A stretch of DNA of 7,493 nucleotides. Source: Flavobacteriales bacterium (GTDB taxonomy: Bacteria > Bacteroidota > Bacteroidia > Flavobacteriales_D > Crocinitomicaceae). The translations under genes were made by a program, and so were the position numbers. The first letter of the stretch is position 1. Every line of letters begins with the position of its first letter. Positions 1-6,302 of this stretch are shown piece after piece. Below the pieces are notes generated by a model that saw nothing but the letters and a program-made list of their open reading frames with translations, was not told the DNA's origin and did no database searches. The stretch lies in contig CANJQZ010000091.1 in NCBI GenBank assembly GCA_947476515.1, forward strand, positions 1-7,493. Reading direction: 5' to 3'.

Positions 1-319
1 AATGGTTCAAACAGGAAAGATACAAGGAACTCCCATAAATGATTTAAAAGCCCGTCAATTTTCGACTCAGGATTTTGAAGATTTTGATTTAATTTATGCG
101 ATGGATAAAGCAAATTATAAAGAAATTATATCCAAAGCAAGACACGAAAGAGACAAACAAAAAGTACTTTTGATCCTGAATGAAATTTCACCCAACGAAG
201 ATCTTGATGTTCCGGATCCTTATTTTGATGGAATGGATGCATTCAAAGAAGTATATGAACTACTTGACCAGGCAACTGAAGCCATAAAAAACAAAATATT
301 AGATGATAAAAACAGGTAA
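1..319 (+). CDS. Low-molecular-weight protein tyrosine phosphatase, C-terminal part (5' end outside window)
   Basis: About 105 residues of the C-terminal two thirds of a low-molecular-weight protein tyrosine phosphatase, a cytoplasmic enzyme that hydrolyses phosphotyrosine. Visible family marks are an ARQ motif (residues 17-19 of the visible part), the FDLIYAMDKAN segment (28-38) matching the family's FDxIxxMDxxN, and VPDPYF (70-75), the DPYY-type loop whose Asp is the general acid. The N-terminal phosphate-binding loop C(x)5R is absent because the gene begins before base 1. The ATG at base 2 aligns inside the family, so it is almost certainly an internal Met and not the start. The family is usually about 150-160 residues long. 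The gene ends in TAA at 317-319 and overlaps the next gene by 17 nt, so the two are probably co-transcribed. The family call is firm; the physiological substrate is unknown. Confidence 0.9.
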   Translation, partial: MVQTGKIQGTPINDLKARQFSTQDFEDFDLIYAMDKANYKEIISKARHERDKQKVLLILNEISPNEDLDVPDPYFDGMDAFKEVYELLDQATEAIKNKILDDKNR

Positions 320-1019
320 ATTATATTTAATTCCTAATACTCTAGGTGGGGAATCAGTGCTCGATATTATCCCTGCAGAGGTAATTAAAATTGCGACTTC
401 ATTGCGCTTTTTTGCTGTAGAAGAAATAAAATCAGCTCGCCGCTTACTGAGGAAAATGGATAGAGAATTCCCAATTGATGACAGTCAATTCACTATAATT
501 ACCCGTAAAACAAAAGAAAGTGAGTTGATGAATATATTACTCTTGCTCACTAATGGTGAGAACGTCGGTATTATTTCTGAGGCTGGTTGCGCCGGTATTG
601 CTGATCCAGGGGCAGATCTAGTGTATTTAGCACACAGTCAAAATATTGAAGTGGTTCCATTAGTCGGCCCTTCTTCTATTCTATTAGGATTGATTGGAAG
701 TGGTTTTTCAGGTCAAAATTTCACTTTTCATGGCTACTTACCCAAAGAACGAAAAGACAGAATGAAGAAGTTGAAGGATATGGAAATGGATACACGGAGA
801 ACTGGTGTTACGCATATTTTCATGGACACTCCTTACCGAAATATGCATGTTTTAGAAGATATACTTAGTGGATGTGCTGATATCACCCAATTGTGTATTG
901 CATCCAACCTAACGACTTCAGGGCAGAGAATTCAAACAATGTCCGTAGCCGATTGGAAAGAAAAAACTTTTGATTTAACTAAAATCCCTGTTTTGTTTTT
1001 AATTGGTACTGCTCAATAA
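303..1019 (+). CDS. RsmI-like SAM-dependent methyltransferase (tetrapyrrole methylase fold)
   Basis: A 238-residue protein of the family that includes RsmI, the enzyme that 2'-O-methylates C1402 of 16S rRNA. Family motifs are KLYLIPNTLG at 6-15 (where RsmI has LYVVATPIGN), GIISEAGCAGIADPGADLV at 89-107 (SAM-binding loop, RsmI LISDAGTPGISDPG), VPLVGPSSI at 118-126, FHGYLPKER at 142-150 and DTPYRN at 175-180. It is shorter than E. coli RsmI (286 residues), ends right after the second fold domain, and the N-terminal RsmI motif AAEDTRHTRKLL is altered to AVEEIKSARRLL. I recall that Bacteroidota often carry such a paralogue beside a true RsmI, so the exact target is uncertain and no symbol is given. 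The start is well fixed: an in-frame TAG (300-302) directly abuts the ATG, and no other Met precedes the first motif. The start lies inside the phosphatase gene, suggesting translational coupling. Confidence 0.85.
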   Translation: MIKTGKLYLIPNTLGGESVLDIIPAEVIKIATSLRFFAVEEIKSARRLLRKMDREFPIDDSQFTIITRKTKESELMNILLLLTNGENVGIISEAGCAGIADPGADLVYLAHSQNIEVVPLVGPSSILLGLIGSGFSGQNFTFHGYLPKERKDRMKKLKDMEMDTRRTGVTHIFMDTPYRNMHVLEDILSGCADITQLCIASNLTTSGQRIQTMSVADWKEKTFDLTKIPVLFLIGTAQ

Positions 1020-1042
1020 GCCTGTTTATAATTGCTTATTGA
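1013..1042. repeat. 9-bp perfect inverted repeat at methyltransferase stop codon / hutU promoter
   Basis: TCAATAAGC (1013-1021) and GCTTATTGA (1034-1042) are exact reverse complements around a 12-nt spacer. The left arm contains the TAA stop of the RsmI-like gene (1017-1019). The right arm begins at the last base of the proposed -33 TTG of the hutU promoter. No T-run follows, so it is not a classical intrinsic terminator. It could be an mRNA 3'-end hairpin for the upstream gene or an operator for hutU; the sequence alone does not decide. Confidence 0.5.
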
Positions 1043-1064
1043 TAAAATTGATTCGTTAAATTTG
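1032..1064 (+). promoter_or_regulatory. Bacteroidota-type promoter of hutU
   Basis: TTG at 1032-1034, a 22-nt spacer, then TAAATTTG at 1057-1064, an exact match to the Bacteroidota primary sigma-factor -7 consensus TAnnTTTG, with spacing inside the reported 17-23 range. Transcription should begin a few bases after 1064, leaving a leader of about 10-15 nt before the ATG at 1083. This placement argues against translation starting at the in-frame TTG at 1032, because that triplet would lie upstream of the transcript. Confidence 0.6.
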
Positions 1065-1082
1065 CACTTTATTTTTAGTAAA

Positions 1083-3089
1083 ATGACCACATTTCAAGCC
1101 GCAATATTAGAGGGGATTCCTGCTCAACTCCCTGCTCCTAAACCGTATAATCCATCAGTAAATCATGCTCCAAAGCGTAAGGATGTACTTTCTCTTGTTG
1201 AAAAAAGATTGGCTGTTCAAAATGCTCTTAGATATTTCCCCAAGGAACATCATGCGGTTTTAGCACCTGAATTTTTATCTGAATTGAAGATCTTTGGTAG
1301 GATTTATATGCATCGTTTTCGTCCAGATTATGAAATGTTTGCGCGACCAATAGACGAATATCCAGGCGCATGTGCACAAGCAAAAGCGATTATGTTGATG
1401 ATTCAGAATAATCTAAATCCAGCTGTAGCACAACATCCTCATGAACTCATTACTTATGGTGGCAATGGTGCTGTATTTCAAAATTGGATTCAATATCTTT
1501 TGACAATGAAATACCTTGCAGAGATGACGGAAGAACAAACATTAGTAATGTATTCCGGGCATCCAATGGGTTTATTTCCATCTCACATCAATGCCCCTCG
1601 GGTAGTAGTTACCAATGGAATGATGATCCCTAATTATAGTCAACCCGATGATTGGGAAAAATTCAATGCCTTAGGAGTTACTCAATATGGTCAAATGACC
1701 GCTGGTTCTTTCATGTATATTGGTCCGCAAGGAATAGTTCATGGAACCACCATTACTGTTCTTAATGCACTTCGAAGAATTGCAAAAACCAGAGAAGATA
1801 TTAAAGGAAAGTTATTCGTTACCTCAGGATTAGGCGGCATGTCAGGAGCTCAACCCAAGGCAGGAAATATTGCAGGTGTCATTAGTGTAACCGCTGAGGT
1901 TAATCCGAAAGCAGTGCATACGCGTTACTCACAAGGATGGGTAGATGAAGTGATTTCTGACATTCATATTTTATGTGAAAGGGTTAAACTTGCAAAGAAA
2001 ACTGAAGAAGTTGTTTCCATTGCCTATTTAGGAAATATAATAGATGTTTGGGAAGCTTTTGATCGCGAGGGAATTAAAATTGATTTAGGGTCCGATCAAA
2101 CCTCTTTGCACAATCCATTTGCAGGTGGTTACTATCCAGTTGGAATGAGTTTTGAAGAGGCCAATACCATGATGGCCGAATCACCGGTTGAATTTAAAGC
2201 TGCAGTTTATAAAAGTTTGAGAAGACATGCTGATGCAGTGAATAAGAACTCTAAAAATGGCACCTATTTCTTTGATTATGGTAATGCGTTCTTATTAGAA
2301 TCATCTCGAGCTGGTGCAGATGTAATGGCAAAAAATGGAATAGACTTTAAATATCCTTCTTATGTTCAAGATATTTTAGGTCCTTTATGTTTTGATTATG
2401 GATTTGGACCTTTTAGATGGGTTTGTGCTTCTGGAGACCCAAAGGATTTGGAAAAAACAGATGAAATTGCCTGCCAAGTTTTGGAAGTAATGATGCTGGA
2501 AAGTCCAGCTGAAATTCAACAGCAAATGGCAGATAATATTCAATGGATTAAAGGTGCACAAGCCAATAAATTAGTTGTAGGTTCTCAAGCAAGAATTCTC
2601 TACGCAGATGCTGAGGGTAGAATGAAAATTGCTGCAGCTTTTAATCTAGCAATCAAACAAGGACTAATTGGACCAGTGGTTCTGGGGAGAGACCATCATG
2701 ATGTATCTGGGACAGATTCTCCGTTTAGAGAAACCTCCAATATTTATGATGGATCAAGATTTACCGCAGATATGGCCATCCAGAATGTGATAGGCGATAG
2801 TTTTAGAGGCGCAACTTGGGTTTCCATTCACAATGGTGGTGGAGTAGGCTGGGGTGAAGTCATCAATGGTGGCTTTGGAATGCTTTTGGACGGCTCCCTT
2901 TCTGCCGATAGAAATCTACACATGATGTTGCATTGGGATGTTAATAATGGTATTGCTAGACGCAATTGGGCAAGGAATGAAAATGCAACTTTTGCTATTA
3001 AACGCGCCATGGATGCTGAGCCTTTACTTCAAGTTACCCTTCCCAATATTGTTGATGACTCCATTCTTGATAATTTGAATATCGAATAA
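1083..3089 (+). CDS. hutU: Urocanate hydratase (urocanase), long UROC1-like form
   Basis: A cytoplasmic NAD+-dependent enzyme converting urocanate to 4-imidazolone-5-propanoate, step two of histidine degradation (EC 4.2.1.49). The protein is 668 residues from the ATG at 1083, preceded by an A-rich stretch with no Shine-Dalgarno sequence. An in-frame TTG at 1032 would add 17 unconserved residues and sits upstream of the proposed transcript start. Motifs in order: YGGNG 125-129 (NAD contact), SGHPMGLFPS 158-167, YGQMTAGS 202-209, TSGLGGMSGAQ 247-257, DLGSDQTSLHNP 334-345, GGYYP 348-352, FDYGNAFLL 397-405, GPFRW 442-446, DHHDVSGTDSPFRETSN 537-553 and NGGGVGWGEVINGGFG 584-599. Length and wording resemble animal UROC1 (about 676 residues) more than the roughly 555-residue Pseudomonas/Bacillus HutU. 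The bacterial active-site Cys before GPFRW is not at its usual position: Asp438 lies there and the nearest Cys is 436. No hutH, hutI or hutG is adjacent. Confidence 0.96.
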   Translation: MTTFQAAILEGIPAQLPAPKPYNPSVNHAPKRKDVLSLVEKRLAVQNALRYFPKEHHAVLAPEFLSELKIFGRIYMHRFRPDYEMFARPIDEYPGACAQAKAIMLMIQNNLNPAVAQHPHELITYGGNGAVFQNWIQYLLTMKYLAEMTEEQTLVMYSGHPMGLFPSHINAPRVVVTNGMMIPNYSQPDDWEKFNALGVTQYGQMTAGSFMYIGPQGIVHGTTITVLNALRRIAKTREDIKGKLFVTSGLGGMSGAQPKAGNIAGVISVTAEVNPKAVHTRYSQGWVDEVISDIHILCERVKLAKKTEEVVSIAYLGNIIDVWEAFDREGIKIDLGSDQTSLHNPFAGGYYPVGMSFEEANTMMAESPVEFKAAVYKSLRRHADAVNKNSKNGTYFFDYGNAFLLESSRAGADVMAKNGIDFKYPSYVQDILGPLCFDYGFGPFRWVCASGDPKDLEKTDEIACQVLEVMMLESPAEIQQQMADNIQWIKGAQANKLVVGSQARILYADAEGRMKIAAAFNLAIKQGLIGPVVLGRDHHDVSGTDSPFRETSNIYDGSRFTADMAIQNVIGDSFRGATWVSIHNGGGVGWGEVINGGFGMLLDGSLSADRNLHMMLHWDVNNGIARRNWARNENATFAIKRAMDAEPLLQVTLPNIVDDSILDNLNIE

Positions 3090-3111
3090 CTTTCTTAAAG
3101 TTGTTTTTTTT
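3086..3111 (+). terminator. Intrinsic terminator of hutU
   Basis: AACTTT (3088-3093), loop CTT, AAAGTT (3097-3102), extendable by a T-G wobble and one A-T pair (3086-3087 with 3103-3104). It is followed by eight T (3104-3111), then C and four more T. The stem has only one G-C pair on each reading, so it is thermodynamically weak, but position and T-tract fit a rho-independent terminator for the plus strand. The hairpin contains both facing stop codons. On the minus strand no T-run follows it, so it should act in one direction only. Confidence 0.55.
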
Positions 3112-4123
3112 CTTTTGATATCTTAACTTTTGGATGATCAAATCGAATTCCTCCCACAAGTTTTAAGCTGTAATAGTATTGCCTATAAACTAAGTCGTTA
3201 AACCGGATTGATTTATTGTCAAAATCAGTTACGAAATAAATAAAATAGTCTGAATTGGAGTAACCTGTGATGAATCTGATATCGTAGCGCGGTGCTAACC
3301 CCAAATAACCATTGGTATTATTTTGAAAAGTGTATACTTTTGCTTGCACCACAGCTCCAACACCTATCCAGCCTGAAAATTGCCAATTCTTTATCCTGTT
3401 GGCGTATGCGTATCCCGGAACTGCTCCAAAATCTATCGAGGAATAAGTACTTGCACTTGTCTTTGAATTATTTGGATCTTGAAGTTGCTGAGGTAAAATG
3501 CTATGTCCATTATTGTTAATCCCAAAAACATTAAAGGTTCCTTTAATATACCATGTCTGTACCTCTTTCTTAAAATGAGCCCTTTTTCCTTGTAAAGCAC
3601 TCATTTTAAAGTTTTTATTATGAAAATACCAATTATTTATAGATAAGTTGGAAGATTCATTATTGGGTCTGATGGTATTGGGGTGAACTAAACTTGTGGT
3701 AGAATCCCAGGCGTATGAATCTTGAATGGAATAACCCAAAAGATATTTAAATTCTACATCGAAATATAGTTTTTTGTGGGTATAATCAAATCCTAAATTG
3801 TATTGTCTTGTAGTTCCAAAATCAATAGTAGGTCGTGCATTTGATAGCACTGGAAAAGCAAAACGAAATGAAAACCACTTGTATGCAAAAGCCAATCCTA
3901 GAAAAGGCTGGTAATTGTTTTTGAATTTTACTTTATTGATTCCAATGCTATAAGGATAGGACAAATTAAAAGGAGCTGAACTAAATCCAATATCTGAATA
4001 GGCGACCTTGGAGTCACGAAATTCTTCTATATACGCTTCATTGTCTTGAGCAAAAATAAAAGTTGAACCAATAAGAAGAAAAAGGCTACTTAGTAATCCC
4101 TTCCAAATCCAAAATAAACGCAT
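3095..4123 (-). CDS. DUF4421-like outer-membrane beta-barrel protein
   Basis: A 342-residue exported protein. Residues 1-25 form a signal peptide (MRLFWIWKG, a hydrophobic core, then TFIFA with likely cleavage before Gln26). The rest has no long hydrophobic helix. It consists of alternating aromatic/polar stretches typical of outer-membrane beta-strands, e.g. PFLGLAFAYKWFSFRFAF at 73-90, YNLGFDYTHKKLYFDVEF at 108-125 and PRYDIRFITGYSNSDYFIYF at 278-297. The order of segments (an NNYxPxLGLxxxYKW strand, an FGxTRQYNLxxDY strand, IRPN at 151-154, a GYSNSDYFIYF strand near the end) resembles the Bacteroidota family DUF4421, a call made from memory of the family. Function unknown. The start fits the signal peptide and lies 38 nt inside the peptidase gene upstream, pointing to a shared mRNA and coupled translation. 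The C-terminal tail KEKKQL is encoded by the A-rich strand opposite the hutU terminator T-tract. Confidence 0.8.
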   Translation of the reverse strand: MRLFWIWKGLLSSLFLLIGSTFIFAQDNEAYIEEFRDSKVAYSDIGFSSAPFNLSYPYSIGINKVKFKNNYQPFLGLAFAYKWFSFRFAFPVLSNARPTIDFGTTRQYNLGFDYTHKKLYFDVEFKYLLGYSIQDSYAWDSTTSLVHPNTIRPNNESSNLSINNWYFHNKNFKMSALQGKRAHFKKEVQTWYIKGTFNVFGINNNGHSILPQQLQDPNNSKTSASTYSSIDFGAVPGYAYANRIKNWQFSGWIGVGAVVQAKVYTFQNNTNGYLGLAPRYDIRFITGYSNSDYFIYFVTDFDNKSIRFNDLVYRQYYYSLKLVGGIRFDHPKVKISKEKKQL

Positions 4124-6197
4124 ATACTTTTGCTATTTCTAATCTTTCACTCGTTCTTCCGGATCCTCCACCATGTCCTGCTTCCATATTACATTCAAAA
4201 ACTAATGGTTGATCGTCTGTTTTAAGGTCTCTTAATTTTGCTACATATTTCATAGGCTCCCAATATTGAACTTGAGAATCATGATACCCTGTAGTAATAT
4301 ACATCGCTGGATATGGCATCTTTTTGATATTGTCGTAAGGCGAATAATGGAGTAAATAGGTATAGAAATCTGGATTATTTGGATTTCCCCATTCTTCCCA
4401 TTCAACACTTGTCAATGGAATTGATTCATCTAACATAGTAGTAAGGACATCGACAAAAGGAACTTGACTGACAACTCCTTTCCATAAATATGGAGCCATA
4501 TTACTAATCGCTCCCATAAGTAATCCCCCCGCACTTCCTCCTTGAGCAAATATTTTATCCTGATCACAATACCCCATTTGACCCATATATTCTGCTGCAT
4601 TGATGAAGTCAGTGAAGGTATTTATTTTCTTTAAAAATTTACCGTTTTCATACCATGCTTCACCCATGTATTTACTGCCTCTTATGTGCGCAATGGCATA
4701 TACGAATCCACGATCTAACAAACTCAGTCGCGTTGCACTAAAAACATCAGGGTAGGTATATCCATAGGAACCATATCCGTATAATAAACACGGAGCAGTA
4801 CTTAAATCCGTTCCCTTTTTGTAGACAATACTTATCGGAATTTTAGTTCCGTCATTGGCTTGCGCCCAAATTCTTTTGGATTCATAATTGTCAGAGCTAA
4901 ATAAGGGATCTAATAGCTGTTTCTGATACCACAGCTTTGAGTTTCCGCCATTAAAATTATATTGGTAAATACTTGCTGGAGTGGTTAAGGAATTATAACT
5001 GTAAAAAAGAACATCAGCGTTGTAATCATCATTTAAACCTAATCCAACAAAGTAAGTTTCCTCTTTGAAATCAATGTAGGATTCTGCTCCTGTTGTTATT
5101 GTTTTTATCTTGAGTTTAAGTAATCCATTTTCTCTTTGTTCTAACACAATATGATTTTTAAATACCGTAATACTTTCAATCATTACTTCTGAATGATTTG
5201 GAATATATTCTTTACAATCTGAGATCTGATGAGGTATTTGAGTGGAGAACATGACTTTTTTATTGGGTGCATTGGAATTGCTTAGAATATAAAACCCCTC
5301 TAAATGATCTCCTATTTCATACAAATGTCCCTCACTGCGTTTCATGAATACTAAGGGCTTTGCCTCAGGTGCAGATGCGTCAATGTATAAAACCTCATTG
5401 CATGTTGAACTATAAGTATTGATGAAGATGAATTTTTGAGTAAGTGATTTTTCTATATCAACACTAAACTTATCGTCTAATTCTTCATAAATCAGCACAT
5501 CTTTTTTACTGTCTGTTCCTAGTACATGTCGATATACTTGATACTCACGAAGTGTAGTGGGGTCCTTTTTGATATAAAAAATGGTTTTGTTGTCGTTGCC
5601 CCAAACTATATGTCCACTAGTCCCTTTGATGACATCCTTTAAATAATTTCCATTTTTCTCTTCTCGAAAATGAACATCGTATTTCCTGCGCCCAACAAAG
5701 TCCTCACAAACTGCTAGGATGGAATTATCAGGAGATGGGACCCAATCAGATAATTCATAGAAGGAATGTCCTTGCGCTCTTTGATTTTCATCAAAAAATA
5801 GATGTGAAAAAACGCCTTTAACTTCAAATATTTGCTGGTAATCTAGTCCAGCTTTATTTTTCACTTGATAGGTTTTCTTATTTAAAATAAAGGGCGCACT
5901 TATTTCATTAGGATTAATTCTATGATCAAATTCATGCATTAAAGAATCAACCAAGGGTGATAGCGGTGCGAAATAGTCTTTCGAAAAATTATTCTCAGCA
6001 CCCAAATAGTCTAAAACTTCCTTGCTATCACGATCTCTCATCCAAAAATAATTATCTACTCTTTGATGATTGTGCGTGGTTAATGTATGTGGTATTTTGG
6101 TAGCTTTTGGTTTTGGATTCATTTGTGCGCTTGTCAAATTCGAAATTATTAGTAAACACATTAAAAGGTCAAACCTTACTGTATTTCTTTTTTTCAT
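4086..6197 (-). CDS. ptrB: Oligopeptidase B (protease II), S9 prolyl oligopeptidase family, predicted exported
   Basis: A 703-residue serine peptidase (EC 3.4.21.83 type) cleaving after Lys/Arg in short peptides. The N-terminal part (about 30-440) begins with PHTLTTHNHQRVDNYFWMRDR (36-56), the usual S9 opening, and forms the propeller. The C-terminal alpha/beta hydrolase carries GGSAGGLL with nucleophile Ser555, GYHDSQVQYWEP with Asp640, and MEAGHGGGSGR with His675, in the usual order. ESIPLTSVEWEEWGNP (591-606) keeps the two Glu (599, 601) matching E. coli Glu576/Glu578, which bind the basic P1 side chain. HIRGSKYMG (504-512) departs from the common HxRGGGExG. Unlike cytosolic E. coli PtrB (686 residues), residues 1-24 look like a signal peptide (KKR, hydrophobic LLMCLLII, then SNLTSA before Gln25), suggesting periplasmic location; a start at Met26 would remove it. 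No Shine-Dalgarno is seen. It is first of a two-gene unit with the DUF4421-like gene. Confidence 0.93.
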   Translation of the reverse strand: MKKRNTVRFDLLMCLLIISNLTSAQMNPKPKATKIPHTLTTHNHQRVDNYFWMRDRDSKEVLDYLGAENNFSKDYFAPLSPLVDSLMHEFDHRINPNEISAPFILNKKTYQVKNKAGLDYQQIFEVKGVFSHLFFDENQRAQGHSFYELSDWVPSPDNSILAVCEDFVGRRKYDVHFREEKNGNYLKDVIKGTSGHIVWGNDNKTIFYIKKDPTTLREYQVYRHVLGTDSKKDVLIYEELDDKFSVDIEKSLTQKFIFINTYSSTCNEVLYIDASAPEAKPLVFMKRSEGHLYEIGDHLEGFYILSNSNAPNKKVMFSTQIPHQISDCKEYIPNHSEVMIESITVFKNHIVLEQRENGLLKLKIKTITTGAESYIDFKEETYFVGLGLNDDYNADVLFYSYNSLTTPASIYQYNFNGGNSKLWYQKQLLDPLFSSDNYESKRIWAQANDGTKIPISIVYKKGTDLSTAPCLLYGYGSYGYTYPDVFSATRLSLLDRGFVYAIAHIRGSKYMGEAWYENGKFLKKINTFTDFINAAEYMGQMGYCDQDKIFAQGGSAGGLLMGAISNMAPYLWKGVVSQVPFVDVLTTMLDESIPLTSVEWEEWGNPNNPDFYTYLLHYSPYDNIKKMPYPAMYITTGYHDSQVQYWEPMKYVAKLRDLKTDDQPLVFECNMEAGHGGGSGRTSERLEIAKVYAFILDLEGITK

Positions 6198-6264
6198 TTT
6201 ATTTTTTTGATAAAGATACTAGTAAATCGTGATTGGCGAATTTGTTCAAGTCGAATCAAATCAA

Positions 6265-6298
6265 TTTAAACAATCTCCGCTCTTTTTCGTTAAATTTA
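6265..6298 (+). promoter_or_regulatory. Probable promoter of the methyltransferase-peroxidase unit
   Basis: TAAATTTA (6291-6298) matches TAnnTTTG except for the last base, and an 11-nt stretch TCGTTAAATTT (6287-6297) is identical to the hutU promoter core at 1053-1063. A TTTA at 6265-6268 stands 22 nt upstream, the same spacing as in the hutU promoter, but lacks the consensus TTG. Only 4 nt separate the -7 element from the GTG start, so the mRNA would have no or almost no leader. It lies in the 105-nt gap between divergent genes. Confidence 0.42.
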
Positions 6299-6302
6299 CG
6301 CT

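Noticed and set aside
1032..1082. TTG at 1032 as the start of urocanase, adding 17 residues
   Set aside because: The added residues are not family-like, TTG is a rare start, and the triplet serves as the -33 element of a good promoter whose transcript would begin downstream; ATG 1083 is preferred.
2828..3010. 60-residue reading frame on the minus strand
   Set aside because: It lies wholly within conserved urocanase coding sequence and has no recognisable motif.
3292..3519. 75-residue reading frame on the plus strand
   Set aside because: It lies opposite the DUF4421-like gene; the composition looks like a frame shadow and no promoter or motif supports it.
6211..6218. TATCTTTA on the minus strand as -7 element for oligopeptidase B
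   Set aside because: It is a near match to TAnnTTTG at a plausible distance from the start, but I find no TTG within 17-23 nt upstream, so it is too weak to list as a feature.
6240..6261. ATTTG ... CAAAT inverted repeat in the divergent intergenic region
   Set aside because: Only 5 bp per arm with a 12-nt loop in AT-rich DNA; expected by chance.
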